Source: Clostridia bacterium (GTDB taxonomy: Bacteria > Bacillota > Clostridia > Christensenellales > CAG-917). Taken from it: a stretch of DNA of 6,974 nucleotides. A model generated the notes under the pieces. The model ran no database searches. It was given only the letters and a program-made list of their open reading frames with translations, and had not been told where the DNA came from. Every line of letters starts with the position of its first letter. Position 1 is the stretch's first letter. This document shows, in pieces, positions 1 to 5,061 of this stretch. Position numbers and translations under genes: made by a program. The stretch lies in the NCBI GenBank assembly GCA_900754695.1, contig CAAEDU010000062.1, positions 1 through 6,974 on the forward strand. The letters run 5' to 3'.

Positions 1-76
1 CGGGCGGAGGAATTCGGCGCTCGCGCACCACGCCCGTGCCTACTTAATGTTTCGTCGGCGCTCGGCACTCACTTAG

Positions 77-135
77 CGCGCCGCGGCGTTCAAGCGGCGG
101 TTGCACCGCCTGTGAACGCTTGGCTGAGCGGCGCG
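77..135. repeat. Nested imperfect stem-loop
   Basis: Three nested inverted repeats share one axis. The outer arms CGCGCCGC (77-84) and GCGGCGCG (128-135) pair perfectly. The middle arms GCGTTCA (86-92) and TGAACGC (113-119) pair perfectly. The inner arms GGCGGT (96-101) and ACCGCC (105-110) close a TGC loop. Together this gives 21 base pairs interrupted by small internal loops. No T-run follows on either strand, so it does not look like an intrinsic terminator. It could be a structured RNA, a cruciform-forming site or a repeat remnant; its role is unknown. Confidence 0.5.
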
Positions 136-140
136 TAATT

Positions 141-193
141 CCGTCTCCGAAAGAGAAGCGTCGTATTCAAGTACACCCTATCGCGCTGTTCGT
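141..193 (+). repeat. Degenerate dyad repeat, copy 1
   Basis: The core is TCGTATTCAAGTAC at 161-174. From 161 to 193 it aligns without gaps to copy 2 (277-309), with 25 of 33 positions identical by eye, ending in a shared CTGTTCGT. Its left flank, CCGTCTCCGAAA (141-152), matches CCGTTTCCGAAA before copy 4 (529-540). The dyad GTATT/CA/AGTAC is kept through one G-T wobble. The function is unknown. Confidence 0.45.
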
Positions 194-276
194 TTGATTG
201 CCTCTCCCCACGAACATACATCACTCCCCGGCAACACTCGCCCGAAGTCTATGCCGGTTCATCTTTAAGCGTTTCA

Positions 277-309
277 TCGTGCTCAAGCACGCCATATCAA
301 ACTGTTCGT
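277..309 (+). repeat. Degenerate dyad repeat, copy 2
   Basis: This copy holds the most perfect dyad of the set: CGTGCT (278-283), centre CA, AGCACG (286-291). The following bases through CTGTTCGT (302-309) match copy 1. The size and symmetry resemble a protein-binding operator, but no regulator gene is in the window to pair it with. Confidence 0.45.
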
Positions 310-335
310 CAACACACCTAAAACAGGAACGTATT

Positions 336-457
336 GGGACAAAAGGGGACGGGGCAAAGCGGGGGACCCGCCTGCGGCGGGGTTTGGGTGCGTAAATGTT
401 CAATGGCGGGCTTGTCTTGCCCGCCACTGAACATTTTTGCCCCGTCCCCGTTGTCCC
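336..457. repeat. Compound palindromic element, about 120 nt (MITE- or REP-like)
   Basis: The ends form a long stem: GGGACAA (336-342) pairs with TTGTCCC (451-457), and GGGGACGGGGC (345-355) pairs perfectly with GCCCCGTCCCC (439-449). Inside lie two further hairpins: CCCGCC-TGC-GGCGGG (367-381), and a strong one with arms 394-411 and 419-436. The result is a three-way-junction fold closed by GGGAC/GTCCC ends. No transposase and no clear target-site duplication are visible. Small non-autonomous palindromes of this kind are known to be mobilised in trans by transposases, including Y1 (IS200/RAYT-type) enzymes. That origin is my inference. A structured non-coding RNA is the main alternative. Confidence 0.6.
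394..438 (+). terminator. Possible intrinsic terminator within the palindrome
   Basis: AAATGTTCA (394-402) pairs with TGAACATTT (428-436). After one A-C mismatch, TGGCGGGC (404-411) pairs with GCCCGCCA (419-426), around a 7-nt loop. That makes 17 base pairs, and five T residues (434-438) follow directly on the + strand. This geometry fits a Rho-independent terminator for transcription entering from the left. It would insulate the rpmH promoter. On the other strand the tail is only TTT. It may be only the core of the larger palindrome. Confidence 0.45.
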
Positions 458-489
458 GGAGTTTTCACATTCCTCCTAATGAGATAATG

Positions 490-516
490 TCGTGTTCAAG
501 CGACGTCACGCTTGAA
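490..516 (+). repeat. Degenerate dyad repeat, copy 3, with inverted repeat
   Basis: The core TCGTGTTCAAGC (490-501) matches the other copies. A second, perfect inverted repeat starts within it: TTCAAGCG (495-502) and CGCTTGAA (509-516) around ACGTCA. The short dyad is also kept if G502 is bulged: CGT/ACG outer pairs, then G-C, T-G and T-A around CA. Function unknown. Confidence 0.45.
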
Positions 517-528
517 GTTTTTGTCAGA

Positions 529-567
529 CCGTTTCCGAAAAATGAGCCGTCGTGCTCAAAGGCACGC
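529..567 (+). repeat. Degenerate dyad repeat, copy 4
   Basis: CCGTTTCCGAAA (529-540) matches the left flank of copy 1. It is followed by TCGTGCTCAAAGGCACG (550-566), in which CGTGC (551-555) pairs with GCACG (562-566) around TCAAAG. Compared with copy 2 it has two extra central bases, yet the arms still pair. It lies about 70 bp upstream of the rpmH promoter. Confidence 0.45.
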
Positions 568-633
568 CCGGTAAGCGCTTGACTTGTCGTGACCGCTATC
601 CTCATTGAAAAACCCGCAGGGAGTGAAAAACAG

Positions 634-663
634 TTGACATGGGATATTTATTTTAATTATAAT
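634..663 (+). promoter_or_regulatory. Strong sigma-A promoter of the rpmH operon
   Basis: The -35 box is TTGACA (634-639) and the -10 box is TATAAT (658-663), both perfect consensus, with an 18-nt AT-rich spacer in otherwise GC-rich DNA. Transcription would start near 669-671. That is about 170 nt before rpmH, and no closer promoter is evident. Such strength suits a ribosomal protein and RNase P operon. There is no extended -10 TGn. Overlapping open frames across this site can be dismissed. Confidence 0.88.
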
Positions 664-669
664 GTCTCA

Positions 670-838
670 GCATATTATGCCGAAAATGCGGGCGACGTGC
701 ATACGGGCGCGTGCGGAGCGGGCGACGGAGGCTGTGTCTCGGGAGCGCCGCGCGGCGGGAAATGTGAAAAAATGGCTTTGAGTCCGCCGGGGGCGGACGG
801 GCCGCAAATAAAATGGGGCGGCAGCCCTCGGAGGCAAT
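670..838 (+). promoter_or_regulatory. Structured 5' leader of the rpmH mRNA
   Basis: The untranslated leader is about 170 nt. GCAT-ATT-ATGC (670-680) can form a small hairpin at the very 5' end. An exact 10-nt direct repeat GCGGGCGACG lies at 688-697 and 718-727. CGCCGCGCGGCG (746-757) is self-complementary. GTCCGCC (782-788) pairs perfectly with GGCGGAC (792-798), and GCCGC (801-805) can pair with GCGGC (818-822). The last hairpin stops 8 nt before the Shine-Dalgarno GGAGG (830-834). I see no T-run, so attenuation by an intrinsic terminator is not supported. Ribosomal protein leaders are often autoregulatory, but I do not recognise this one as a named family. Confidence 0.45.
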
Positions 839-973
839 ATGAAACAGACTTATCAACCCAAGAAGAGACAGAGAAGCAAAGTGCACGGTTTCCGTGAGAG
901 GATGAAGTCCACCAGCGGCAGGAAGGTGCTCAAGAGGCGTCGTGCCAGAGGCAGGAAGAACCTCACCGCGTAA
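839..973 (+). CDS. rpmH: 50S ribosomal protein L34
   Basis: The product is a 44-residue, strongly basic protein of the large ribosomal subunit, where L34 binds 23S rRNA. The sequence begins [20 protein letters not shown] and continues through a stretch rich in Arg and Lys ([18 protein letters not shown]) to LTA. This matches the family along its full usual length of 44-46 residues, including the [11 protein letters not shown] and [14 protein letters not shown] blocks. The start has a GGAGG Shine-Dalgarno at 830-834, 4 nt before the ATG. It is the first gene after the strong promoter at 634-663. Its TAA stop abuts the rnpA start codon directly, so the two should be translated in a coupled way. 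Confidence 0.97.
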   Translation: MKQTYQPKKRQRSKVHGFRERMKSTSGRKVLKRRRARGRKNLTA

Positions 974-1315
974 ATGAAGCGGGAGTTCCGTCTGAAGAAG
1001 CGGGCGGCGTTCACCTATGTCTACAAAAGGGGTGAGCGCTGCCGCACTCGTCATTTGACTTTGCTGTGGGCGAAGTCGGGCGAGGGGCTGAAGGTCGGGC
1101 TTTCGGTGTCCAAAAAGGTGGGCGGCGCGGTGACGCGCAACCGTGTGAAGAGGCTGCTCAGGGAGGCGATCACTCCTCTCACGGCGGCGATAGACCCGGG
1201 TTTTTTGTACGTTGTCGTGGCGCAGCCGTCCGCGGCGGAGCTGGACTTCAGGTCCGTCTGTGCCGAGGCGGAGAAGCTCTTTGAGAGGGCGGGCAAGCTC
1301 CCGCAGACGAGATGA
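974..1315 (+). CDS. rnpA: Ribonuclease P protein component
   Basis: This is the protein subunit (C5-type) of RNase P. It binds the catalytic RNA and helps it process the 5' leader of precursor tRNAs. At 113 residues it has normal family length. The N-terminus MKREFRLKKRAAFTYVYKRG matches the start of the substrate-binding cleft. GLSVSKKVGGAVTRNRVKR (about 42-60) carries the family signature, with the conserved RNR segment at 55-57 followed by K59, R60, R63 and E64. The ATG follows the rpmH stop with no gap (TAAATG). No good Shine-Dalgarno lies at the ideal distance, so translation probably depends on ribosomes finishing rpmH. The end overlaps yidD by 4 nt (ATGA). The rpmH-rnpA pair is almost universal in bacteria. 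Confidence 0.97.
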   Translation: MKREFRLKKRAAFTYVYKRGERCRTRHLTLLWAKSGEGLKVGLSVSKKVGGAVTRNRVKRLLREAITPLTAAIDPGFLYVVVAQPSAAELDFRSVCAEAEKLFERAGKLPQTR

Positions 1316-1554
1316 AGAGATTTGCGCAGGCGCTGCTCCTTCTTTACAAGCGGACGCTTTCTCCCTTTATCGGGCGGAATTGCAAATATACGCCGACGTG
1401 TTCCATGTACGCATACGACGCGGTGGAGCGTTACGGCGCGGTGATAGGCGGGGCAATGGGGCTTTTCAGGGTGCTCAGGTGCAACCCCTTTTCCAAGGGC
1501 GGTTTCGATCCCGTGCCGGAAAATTACAGAGGTAAGATCAAATGGCTCGTGTAG
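1312..1554 (+). CDS. yidD: Membrane protein insertion efficiency factor YidD
   Basis: YidD is a small membrane-associated protein that assists YidC-dependent insertion of inner membrane proteins. The 80 residues show the family pattern: an amphipathic N-terminus (MKRFAQALLLLYKRTLSPFI), then NCKYTPTCSMYAYDAVERYG and RCNPFSKGGFDPVP. The three conserved cysteines are C24, C30 and C57, and the GG-D-PVP block is intact (63-69). The start overlaps the rnpA stop (ATGA) and the last 13 nt overlap the start of yidC in another frame. There is no strong Shine-Dalgarno of its own, so coupling to rnpA is likely. Its position between rnpA and yidC is the standard one and supports a role in membrane insertion. 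Confidence 0.96.
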   Translation: MKRFAQALLLLYKRTLSPFIGRNCKYTPTCSMYAYDAVERYGAVIGGAMGLFRVLRCNPFSKGGFDPVPENYRGKIKWLV

Positions 1555-2732
1555 ATTACAGACGCCGCAAAATGTTTCAGATATACGCAGTGGCTCTGCT
1601 ACTCATTCTGAGCGTTTTCATGCTTTCGGCGTGCAATGCCGACAGCGGCGCCTTTGACGTTTCGGGCGGTTCGGTGAACGAGCCTTCCCACTTCATCGCC
1701 AAGCTCATGTACGGTCTCGACGACGACATCGCCGTGTTCGGCTGGTCCGTCGTCGCGTTCACCGTCATACTGAAGCTGGTGCTTTCTCCCCTCGACATCT
1801 GGCAGAAGGTCATCTCCCGCCGCAACGCGAAGGCGATGGAGAGGATGCGTCCCCAGCTCGAGGCGCTCGCCGAGAAGTACGGCGACGACAAACAGCGCTA
1901 TCAGCAGGAGCAGATGGCGCTCTACAAGAAGGAAAAATATTCCATGCTGGGCGCATGTCTTCCCTCTCTCATCACGCTGGTGGTGTTCTTCGTGGTCTTC
2001 ACGGGGTTCAGAGAGATGGTGGGCTATCAGTTCGCGCAGGACTACGTCACCAGCTACAACGTGTTCGAGCAGACCATGGAAGAAGAGCTCGGCGAAGGGT
2101 GGGAGTCCTATGACAAGACGGAGTCCAACGCCGTGGCATACAATGCCGCCGTGGACAAGGCGCAGACCACAGTGTACGAGTTCTATTTCTCGCCGGAACG
2201 CACCGAGAAGCGCGGCTTCCTCTGGATCAAGAACATCTTCGTCTCGGACAACTGGCAGGACGGCGTGCCGGACTACCTCGTCGCCACGGGGCAGGAAGGC
2301 TTCGGGATGTCCCGCATCACGGGCGTCATGAAGGACGAATACGAGCTCGTCATGGGCAAGGTCATCGGCGCGGACGAAGCGGGCTGGGGCAAGGGCGACG
2401 CAAGCTGGAACGGCTGGCTCCTCCTCCCCGCGCTCTCCATCGCGCTCACCTTCCTCTCGCAGAAGCTCATCACCAAGTCTCAGGGGGCTCCTCCTCCCAC
2501 CGCCGACGGCAAGAAGGGCGCGGACGGCATGCAGGGCTCCATGAAGATGATGCAATATTTCATGCCGATAATGATCGGTGTGTTCTCGCTCTTCTATTCC
2601 GCCGCATTCGCGCTGTACACGTTCACCAGCTCGCTGGTGTCCATCGTGTTCCAGCTCGGGTTCACCCTCGTGGGCAAGCTGCTCGACAGGCGTGAGGCGA
2701 AAAAGACGGGCGCGATCGCACCTCGCAGATAA
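1542..2732 (+). CDS. yidC: Membrane protein insertase YidC/Oxa1/SpoIIIJ family
   Basis: YidC inserts and folds membrane proteins, alone or with SecYEG. A basic N-terminus and hydrophobic segment (11-30) end in the lipobox LSAC with C31, so the protein is probably a lipoprotein exported like SpoIIIJ. The 60KD_IMP core starts near 62. WSVVAFTVILKLVLSPLDIW (68-87) is the first core helix. A charged cytoplasmic hairpin (about 90-130) contains RMRPQLEALAEKYGDD. LGACLPSLITLVVFFVVF (136-153) is the second core helix, FLWIKNIF (226-233) matches the FLWI motif, and further helices lie near 292-310 and 338-380. At 396 residues it is much longer than Bacillus homologues of about 260, mainly through extra residues around 160-225 and 239-290. 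The groove position normally Arg appears to be K78. AGAGG (1528-1532) is 9 nt before the ATG; M11 is a less supported start. Confidence 0.96.
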   Translation: MARVDYRRRKMFQIYAVALLLILSVFMLSACNADSGAFDVSGGSVNEPSHFIAKLMYGLDDDIAVFGWSVVAFTVILKLVLSPLDIWQKVISRRNAKAMERMRPQLEALAEKYGDDKQRYQQEQMALYKKEKYSMLGACLPSLITLVVFFVVFTGFREMVGYQFAQDYVTSYNVFEQTMEEELGEGWESYDKTESNAVAYNAAVDKAQTTVYEFYFSPERTEKRGFLWIKNIFVSDNWQDGVPDYLVATGQEGFGMSRITGVMKDEYELVMGKVIGADEAGWGKGDASWNGWLLLPALSIALTFLSQKLITKSQGAPPPTADGKKGADGMQGSMKMMQYFMPIMIGVFSLFYSAAFALYTFTSSLVSIVFQLGFTLVGKLLDRREAKKTGAIAPRR

Positions 2733-2743
2733 CAGGAGTCAAA

Positions 2744-3631
2744 ATGGAAAAATGGGTAGTGGTCAAGGCAAGCAACGTCGACCTCGCGGTCGAAAAGGCG
2801 CTTGCGGAACTCGGGGTCGCGAAGGACAGAGTTCAGGTGGAAGTTTTGCAAAAGGGCGGACTTTTCAGACAGGCGGAAGTCAAGGTCACCGTGCGTGAGG
2901 ACGCGGGCACCCTCGCGGAGGATTTCGTCAACGGAGTGCTCGCGGCAATGAACATCGACGCTCACGCCGCGGCGGAAGAGCGTGACGGCGAGATAGTCGT
3001 GGACATCGAGGGCGAGGGCAGCGGCTCCGCCATAGGATACCGCGGCGAAGTGCTGGACGCGATACAGTTCCTCACCCGCACCTATGTCGGGCAGGAGCGC
3101 AACGGCTCGGCGAAGATCGTCGTGGACTGCGAGAACTACCGCGCAAAGCGCCGCGACACCCTCGTCGCCCTTGCAAACCGCCTTGCGGAAAAGGCTTACC
3201 GCACCCGCAGAAAGGTGGTGCTCGAGCCCATGAACCCCTTCGAGCGCCGCATCATCCACGGCGCGCTCGTGGACAGCGAGATCGCGGAGACCCACTCCGA
3301 GGGAGAGGACGCCGAAAGGCACGTTGTCATCGTCCCCAAGGGTGTGGAACTGAGAGAAGACAGACCCCGCGGCAGGCGCGACGGACGCCGCGACGGACGC
3401 CGTGACGACCGCCGTGACGACAGAAGAGGAGGCAGACGCGACGACGCGAGAGGCGGAAGAGGAGACCGCGACCGCGACCGCAGGCGCGAACGCTCTCCCC
3501 GCGTCGAGGAGGAGGAAGTGCCGGACGGCAGGGAATACCGCGGCTATTATACGGACTCCTTTGTCAAGTCCGACGCGCCCAAGAGCGGTCCCCCCAAGTT
3601 CAAGAGCTTCGGAGGCGGCAAGAGACGCTGA
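2744..3631 (+). CDS. jag: RNA-binding protein Jag/KhpB (SpoIIIJ-associated)
   Basis: Jag (KhpB, EloR) is a cytoplasmic RNA-binding protein, usually encoded beside yidC. In other Gram-positives it forms a pair with KhpA and affects cell elongation and division. Three domains are visible. Residues 1-50 are the Jag N-terminal domain (EKWVVVKASNVDLAVEKAL, with KGGLF at 37-41). About 60-128 is a type II KH domain with the GxxG loop G98-Y-R-G101. About 129-200 is an R3H domain with R168 and H172 in FERRIIH. From about 207 to 253 follows a low-complexity Arg/Asp/Gly tail, then a disordered end with YRGYYTDSF (265-273). The family is usually about 200-260 residues, so the tail accounts for the extra length. 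AGGAG (2734-2738) lies 5 nt before the ATG. The stop is 1 nt from mnmE. Confidence 0.95.
   Translation: MEKWVVVKASNVDLAVEKALAELGVAKDRVQVEVLQKGGLFRQAEVKVTVREDAGTLAEDFVNGVLAAMNIDAHAAAEERDGEIVVDIEGEGSGSAIGYRGEVLDAIQFLTRTYVGQERNGSAKIVVDCENYRAKRRDTLVALANRLAEKAYRTRRKVVLEPMNPFERRIIHGALVDSEIAETHSEGEDAERHVVIVPKGVELREDRPRGRRDGRRDGRRDDRRDDRRGGRRDDARGGRGDRDRDRRRERSPRVEEEEVPDGREYRGYYTDSFVKSDAPKSGPPKFKSFGGGKRR
3377..3424 (+). repeat. Four tandem 12-nt units inside jag
   Basis: Two copies of CGCGACGGACGC are followed by CGTGACGACCGC and the related CGTGACGACAGA. They encode RDGR, RDGR, RDDR and RDDR in frame with jag. Units of a multiple of three can expand or contract without breaking the frame, so the length of the Arg/Asp tail may vary between strains. 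The repeat is at the start of the longer Arg-rich segment (about 3362-3502). Confidence 0.75.
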
Positions 3632-3632
3632 T

Positions 3633-4958
3633 ATGCGTGCTATAGCAGCCATTTCAACGCCCGTCGGGGCAGGCGGCATAGGCATTTTGCGCGTGTCCGG
3701 TGAGGACGCGCTCGCGGTTGCCTCTGCCGTTTTCATTTGCGGGAGCAAGGGCTCCCGCCCCATTTCCGACACCCCGCTCATGATGCGGTTCGGCACCTTT
3801 GACGCGGGCGATTTCCGCGACCGCGGCTACGCCGTCTTCTTCCCCGCCGCAAAGGCGTATACGGGAGAGGACACCGTGGAATTCTATCTTCACGGCGGAG
3901 TGCGCGTCATGCGCGGCGCGCTGGACGCCGTGCTCCGCGCGGGTGCAAGACTCGCGGAAAGAGGGGAGTTCACCAAGCGCGCCTATCTTTCGGGCAGGCT
4001 GTCGCTTGCCGACGCGGAGGGCGTTGCGGATATGATCAATGCGGAGAGCGCAGCAGCGCTCCGCGCCGCTTACAGGCTGATGGACGGCTCCCTCTCCCGC
4101 GAGATAAACGTGCTCTGCGACTCTCTCGGCGAGGTCATCACGGGGCTGGAAGCCACTCTCGATTATCCCGAGGAGACGGAGGACGTCGTGCTCCCGCCCC
4201 TCAAAGGACAGATAGAGGATGCGCTCGCGCGCGTGAACGCGCTCCTCGCCACCGCGGACAGCGGCAGGATGGCAAAGCACGGCATCACCGCGGTGCTCGC
4301 GGGCAGACCAAACGCGGGCAAGAGCTCTCTCATGAACGCGCTCCTCGGCGAGGATCGCGCCATCGTCACCCGCACCCCCGGCACCACCCGCGACACCCTC
4401 GAAGGGAGCGTGGAGTGTGACGGGATCAGGATCAACTTCGTGGACACCGCGGGCATCCGCGAGAGCGGCGACGAGATAGAGAGCGAAGGCGTGCGCCGCG
4501 CTCTCGCCGCAGCAAAACACGCCGACGTCGTCATCCGCGTGATCGACACCACCGCCCCCGAGACGGAAGAGGAGCACATCGACTTCGGCAGCGCGAGAGT
4601 GTTCACCGTGCGCAACAAATGCGACCTCACTTCCTTCCGCTGTCCCAGGATGTACGGCTGCTTCGCGGTCAGCGCAAAGGACGGCAGAGGAGTGGACGAA
4701 CTGCGCCATGCCATCGCGGCGCTCGCCGCAGAGGGGCGCGCGTCGGGCGGGGAAGTCATCACCTCGAAAAGGCACAAAGACGCACTTTATCGTGCAAAAC
4801 GCGCGCTTGAAAGCGCGTTATCGTCGCTTGACGGCACGGTAGACCTCACTCTCGTGGACTTGCGCGAGGCGTATGACGCCCTCGGCGAGATCACGGGCAA
4901 GACCGCCACCGAGGACGTTGTGGACGCCATCTTTGCTAAGTTCTGCGTGGGTAAATGA
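3633..4958 (+). CDS. mnmE: tRNA modification GTPase MnmE
   Basis: MnmE is a K+-activated GTPase. With MnmG it adds the carboxymethylaminomethyl or aminomethyl group to C5 of U34 in certain tRNAs. The 441 residues cover all domains: a formyl-tetrahydrofolate-binding N-terminal part (1-115, IAAISTPVGAGGIGILRVSG), a helical domain split around the G domain, and the G domain itself at about 215-370. Motifs present are GRPNAGKS (224-231, with N227 for K+ coordination), TTRD (251-254), DTAG (271-274), NKCD (328-331) and SAK (347-349). R276 and E283 align with the E. coli switch II Arg275 and catalytic Glu282. The C-terminus is FCVGK with the conserved C439. The frame stays open upstream into jag, but homology starts at 3633. 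There is no Shine-Dalgarno at proper distance, so coupling to jag (1-nt gap) is likely. Confidence 0.97.
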   Translation: MRAIAAISTPVGAGGIGILRVSGEDALAVASAVFICGSKGSRPISDTPLMMRFGTFDAGDFRDRGYAVFFPAAKAYTGEDTVEFYLHGGVRVMRGALDAVLRAGARLAERGEFTKRAYLSGRLSLADAEGVADMINAESAAALRAAYRLMDGSLSREINVLCDSLGEVITGLEATLDYPEETEDVVLPPLKGQIEDALARVNALLATADSGRMAKHGITAVLAGRPNAGKSSLMNALLGEDRAIVTRTPGTTRDTLEGSVECDGIRINFVDTAGIRESGDEIESEGVRRALAAAKHADVVIRVIDTTAPETEEEHIDFGSARVFTVRNKCDLTSFRCPRMYGCFAVSAKDGRGVDELRHAIAALAAEGRASGGEVITSKRHKDALYRAKRALESALSSLDGTVDLTLVDLREAYDALGEITGKTATEDVVDAIFAKFCVGK

Positions 4959-4971
4959 GGCTGCGAGCCTC
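4957..4971 (+). other. Hairpin overlapping the mnmE stop codon
   Basis: GAGGCT (4957-4962) pairs perfectly with AGCCTC (4966-4971) around GCG. The stem includes the last two bases of the TGA stop. The nearest T-rich stretch (ATTCCTTTCATT) starts about 10 nt later and is interrupted, so this is a poor intrinsic terminator. The rest of the 103-nt gap to mnmG (4959-5061) shows no clear promoter, and its last 20 bases are A-rich. The hairpin might affect mRNA processing or pausing, or mean nothing. Confidence 0.3.
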
Positions 4972-5061
4972 CGCGAGACTATTCCTTTCATTCCCGCGCG
5001 GCTCCTGCACAAAACCACGACAACACATCCCGCAGAAGCGAGAAAACAATAAAAACCAAAC

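Larger units (their letters stand above)
1..633. other. Repeat-rich non-coding region upstream of the rpmH operon
   Basis: No reading frame here has family-like protein sequence or a convincing ribosome binding site. What can be seen is structure: a 10-nt direct repeat TCGGCGCTCG at 14-23 and 55-64, a nested stem-loop at 77-135, four degenerate copies of a dyad repeat between 141 and 567, and a compound palindrome at 336-457. The 8-mer TTCAAGCG occurs exactly at 89-96 and 495-502 and inverted at 509-516, more than chance would give in about 600 bp. In many Bacillota dnaA and oriC lie on this side of rpmH. No cluster of DnaA boxes is visible, so I do not call an origin. The likeliest reading is an intergenic region invaded by, or built from, short interspersed repeats. 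Confidence 0.6.

Noticed and set aside
90..221. Small - strand frame of 43 codons starting at 221
   Set aside because: A GGGGAG lies only 2 nt from the ATG, too close for a normal site, and the frame is made of repeat copy 1 and the nested stem-loop.
461..469. GTTTTCACA, and TGTGAAAAA at 763-771, as DnaA boxes
   Set aside because: The first has a mismatch at position 1 and the second fits only the loosest consensus. Two isolated sites do not make an origin.
141..567. CRISPR-like array
   Set aside because: The copies are degenerate and unevenly spaced (116, 213 and 60 nt), and no cas gene is present.
465..605. Small - strand frame of 46 codons containing two EHD motifs
   Set aside because: The repeated motif comes from repeat copies 3 and 4 in the DNA. 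There is no Shine-Dalgarno, so I read it as repeat-derived.
782..798. Perfect 7-bp hairpin in the rpmH leader as an intrinsic terminator or attenuator
   Set aside because: It is followed by CGGGCCGC, not a T-run, so termination is not supported.
589..897. Open frame of 102 codons spanning the promoter and the start of rpmH
   Set aside because: It covers a perfect promoter and overlaps rpmH in another frame; no Shine-Dalgarno and no family similarity.
3402..3632. Extension of mnmE upstream to an in-frame ATG at 3402
   Set aside because: The extra 77 residues overlap the Arg-rich part of jag in another frame, and MnmE homology begins exactly at 3633.
2594..3796. Open frame on the - strand (400 codons) opposite the end of yidC, jag and the start of mnmE
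   Set aside because: It crosses three real genes and has biased Val/Ala/Ser composition typical of antisense shadows.
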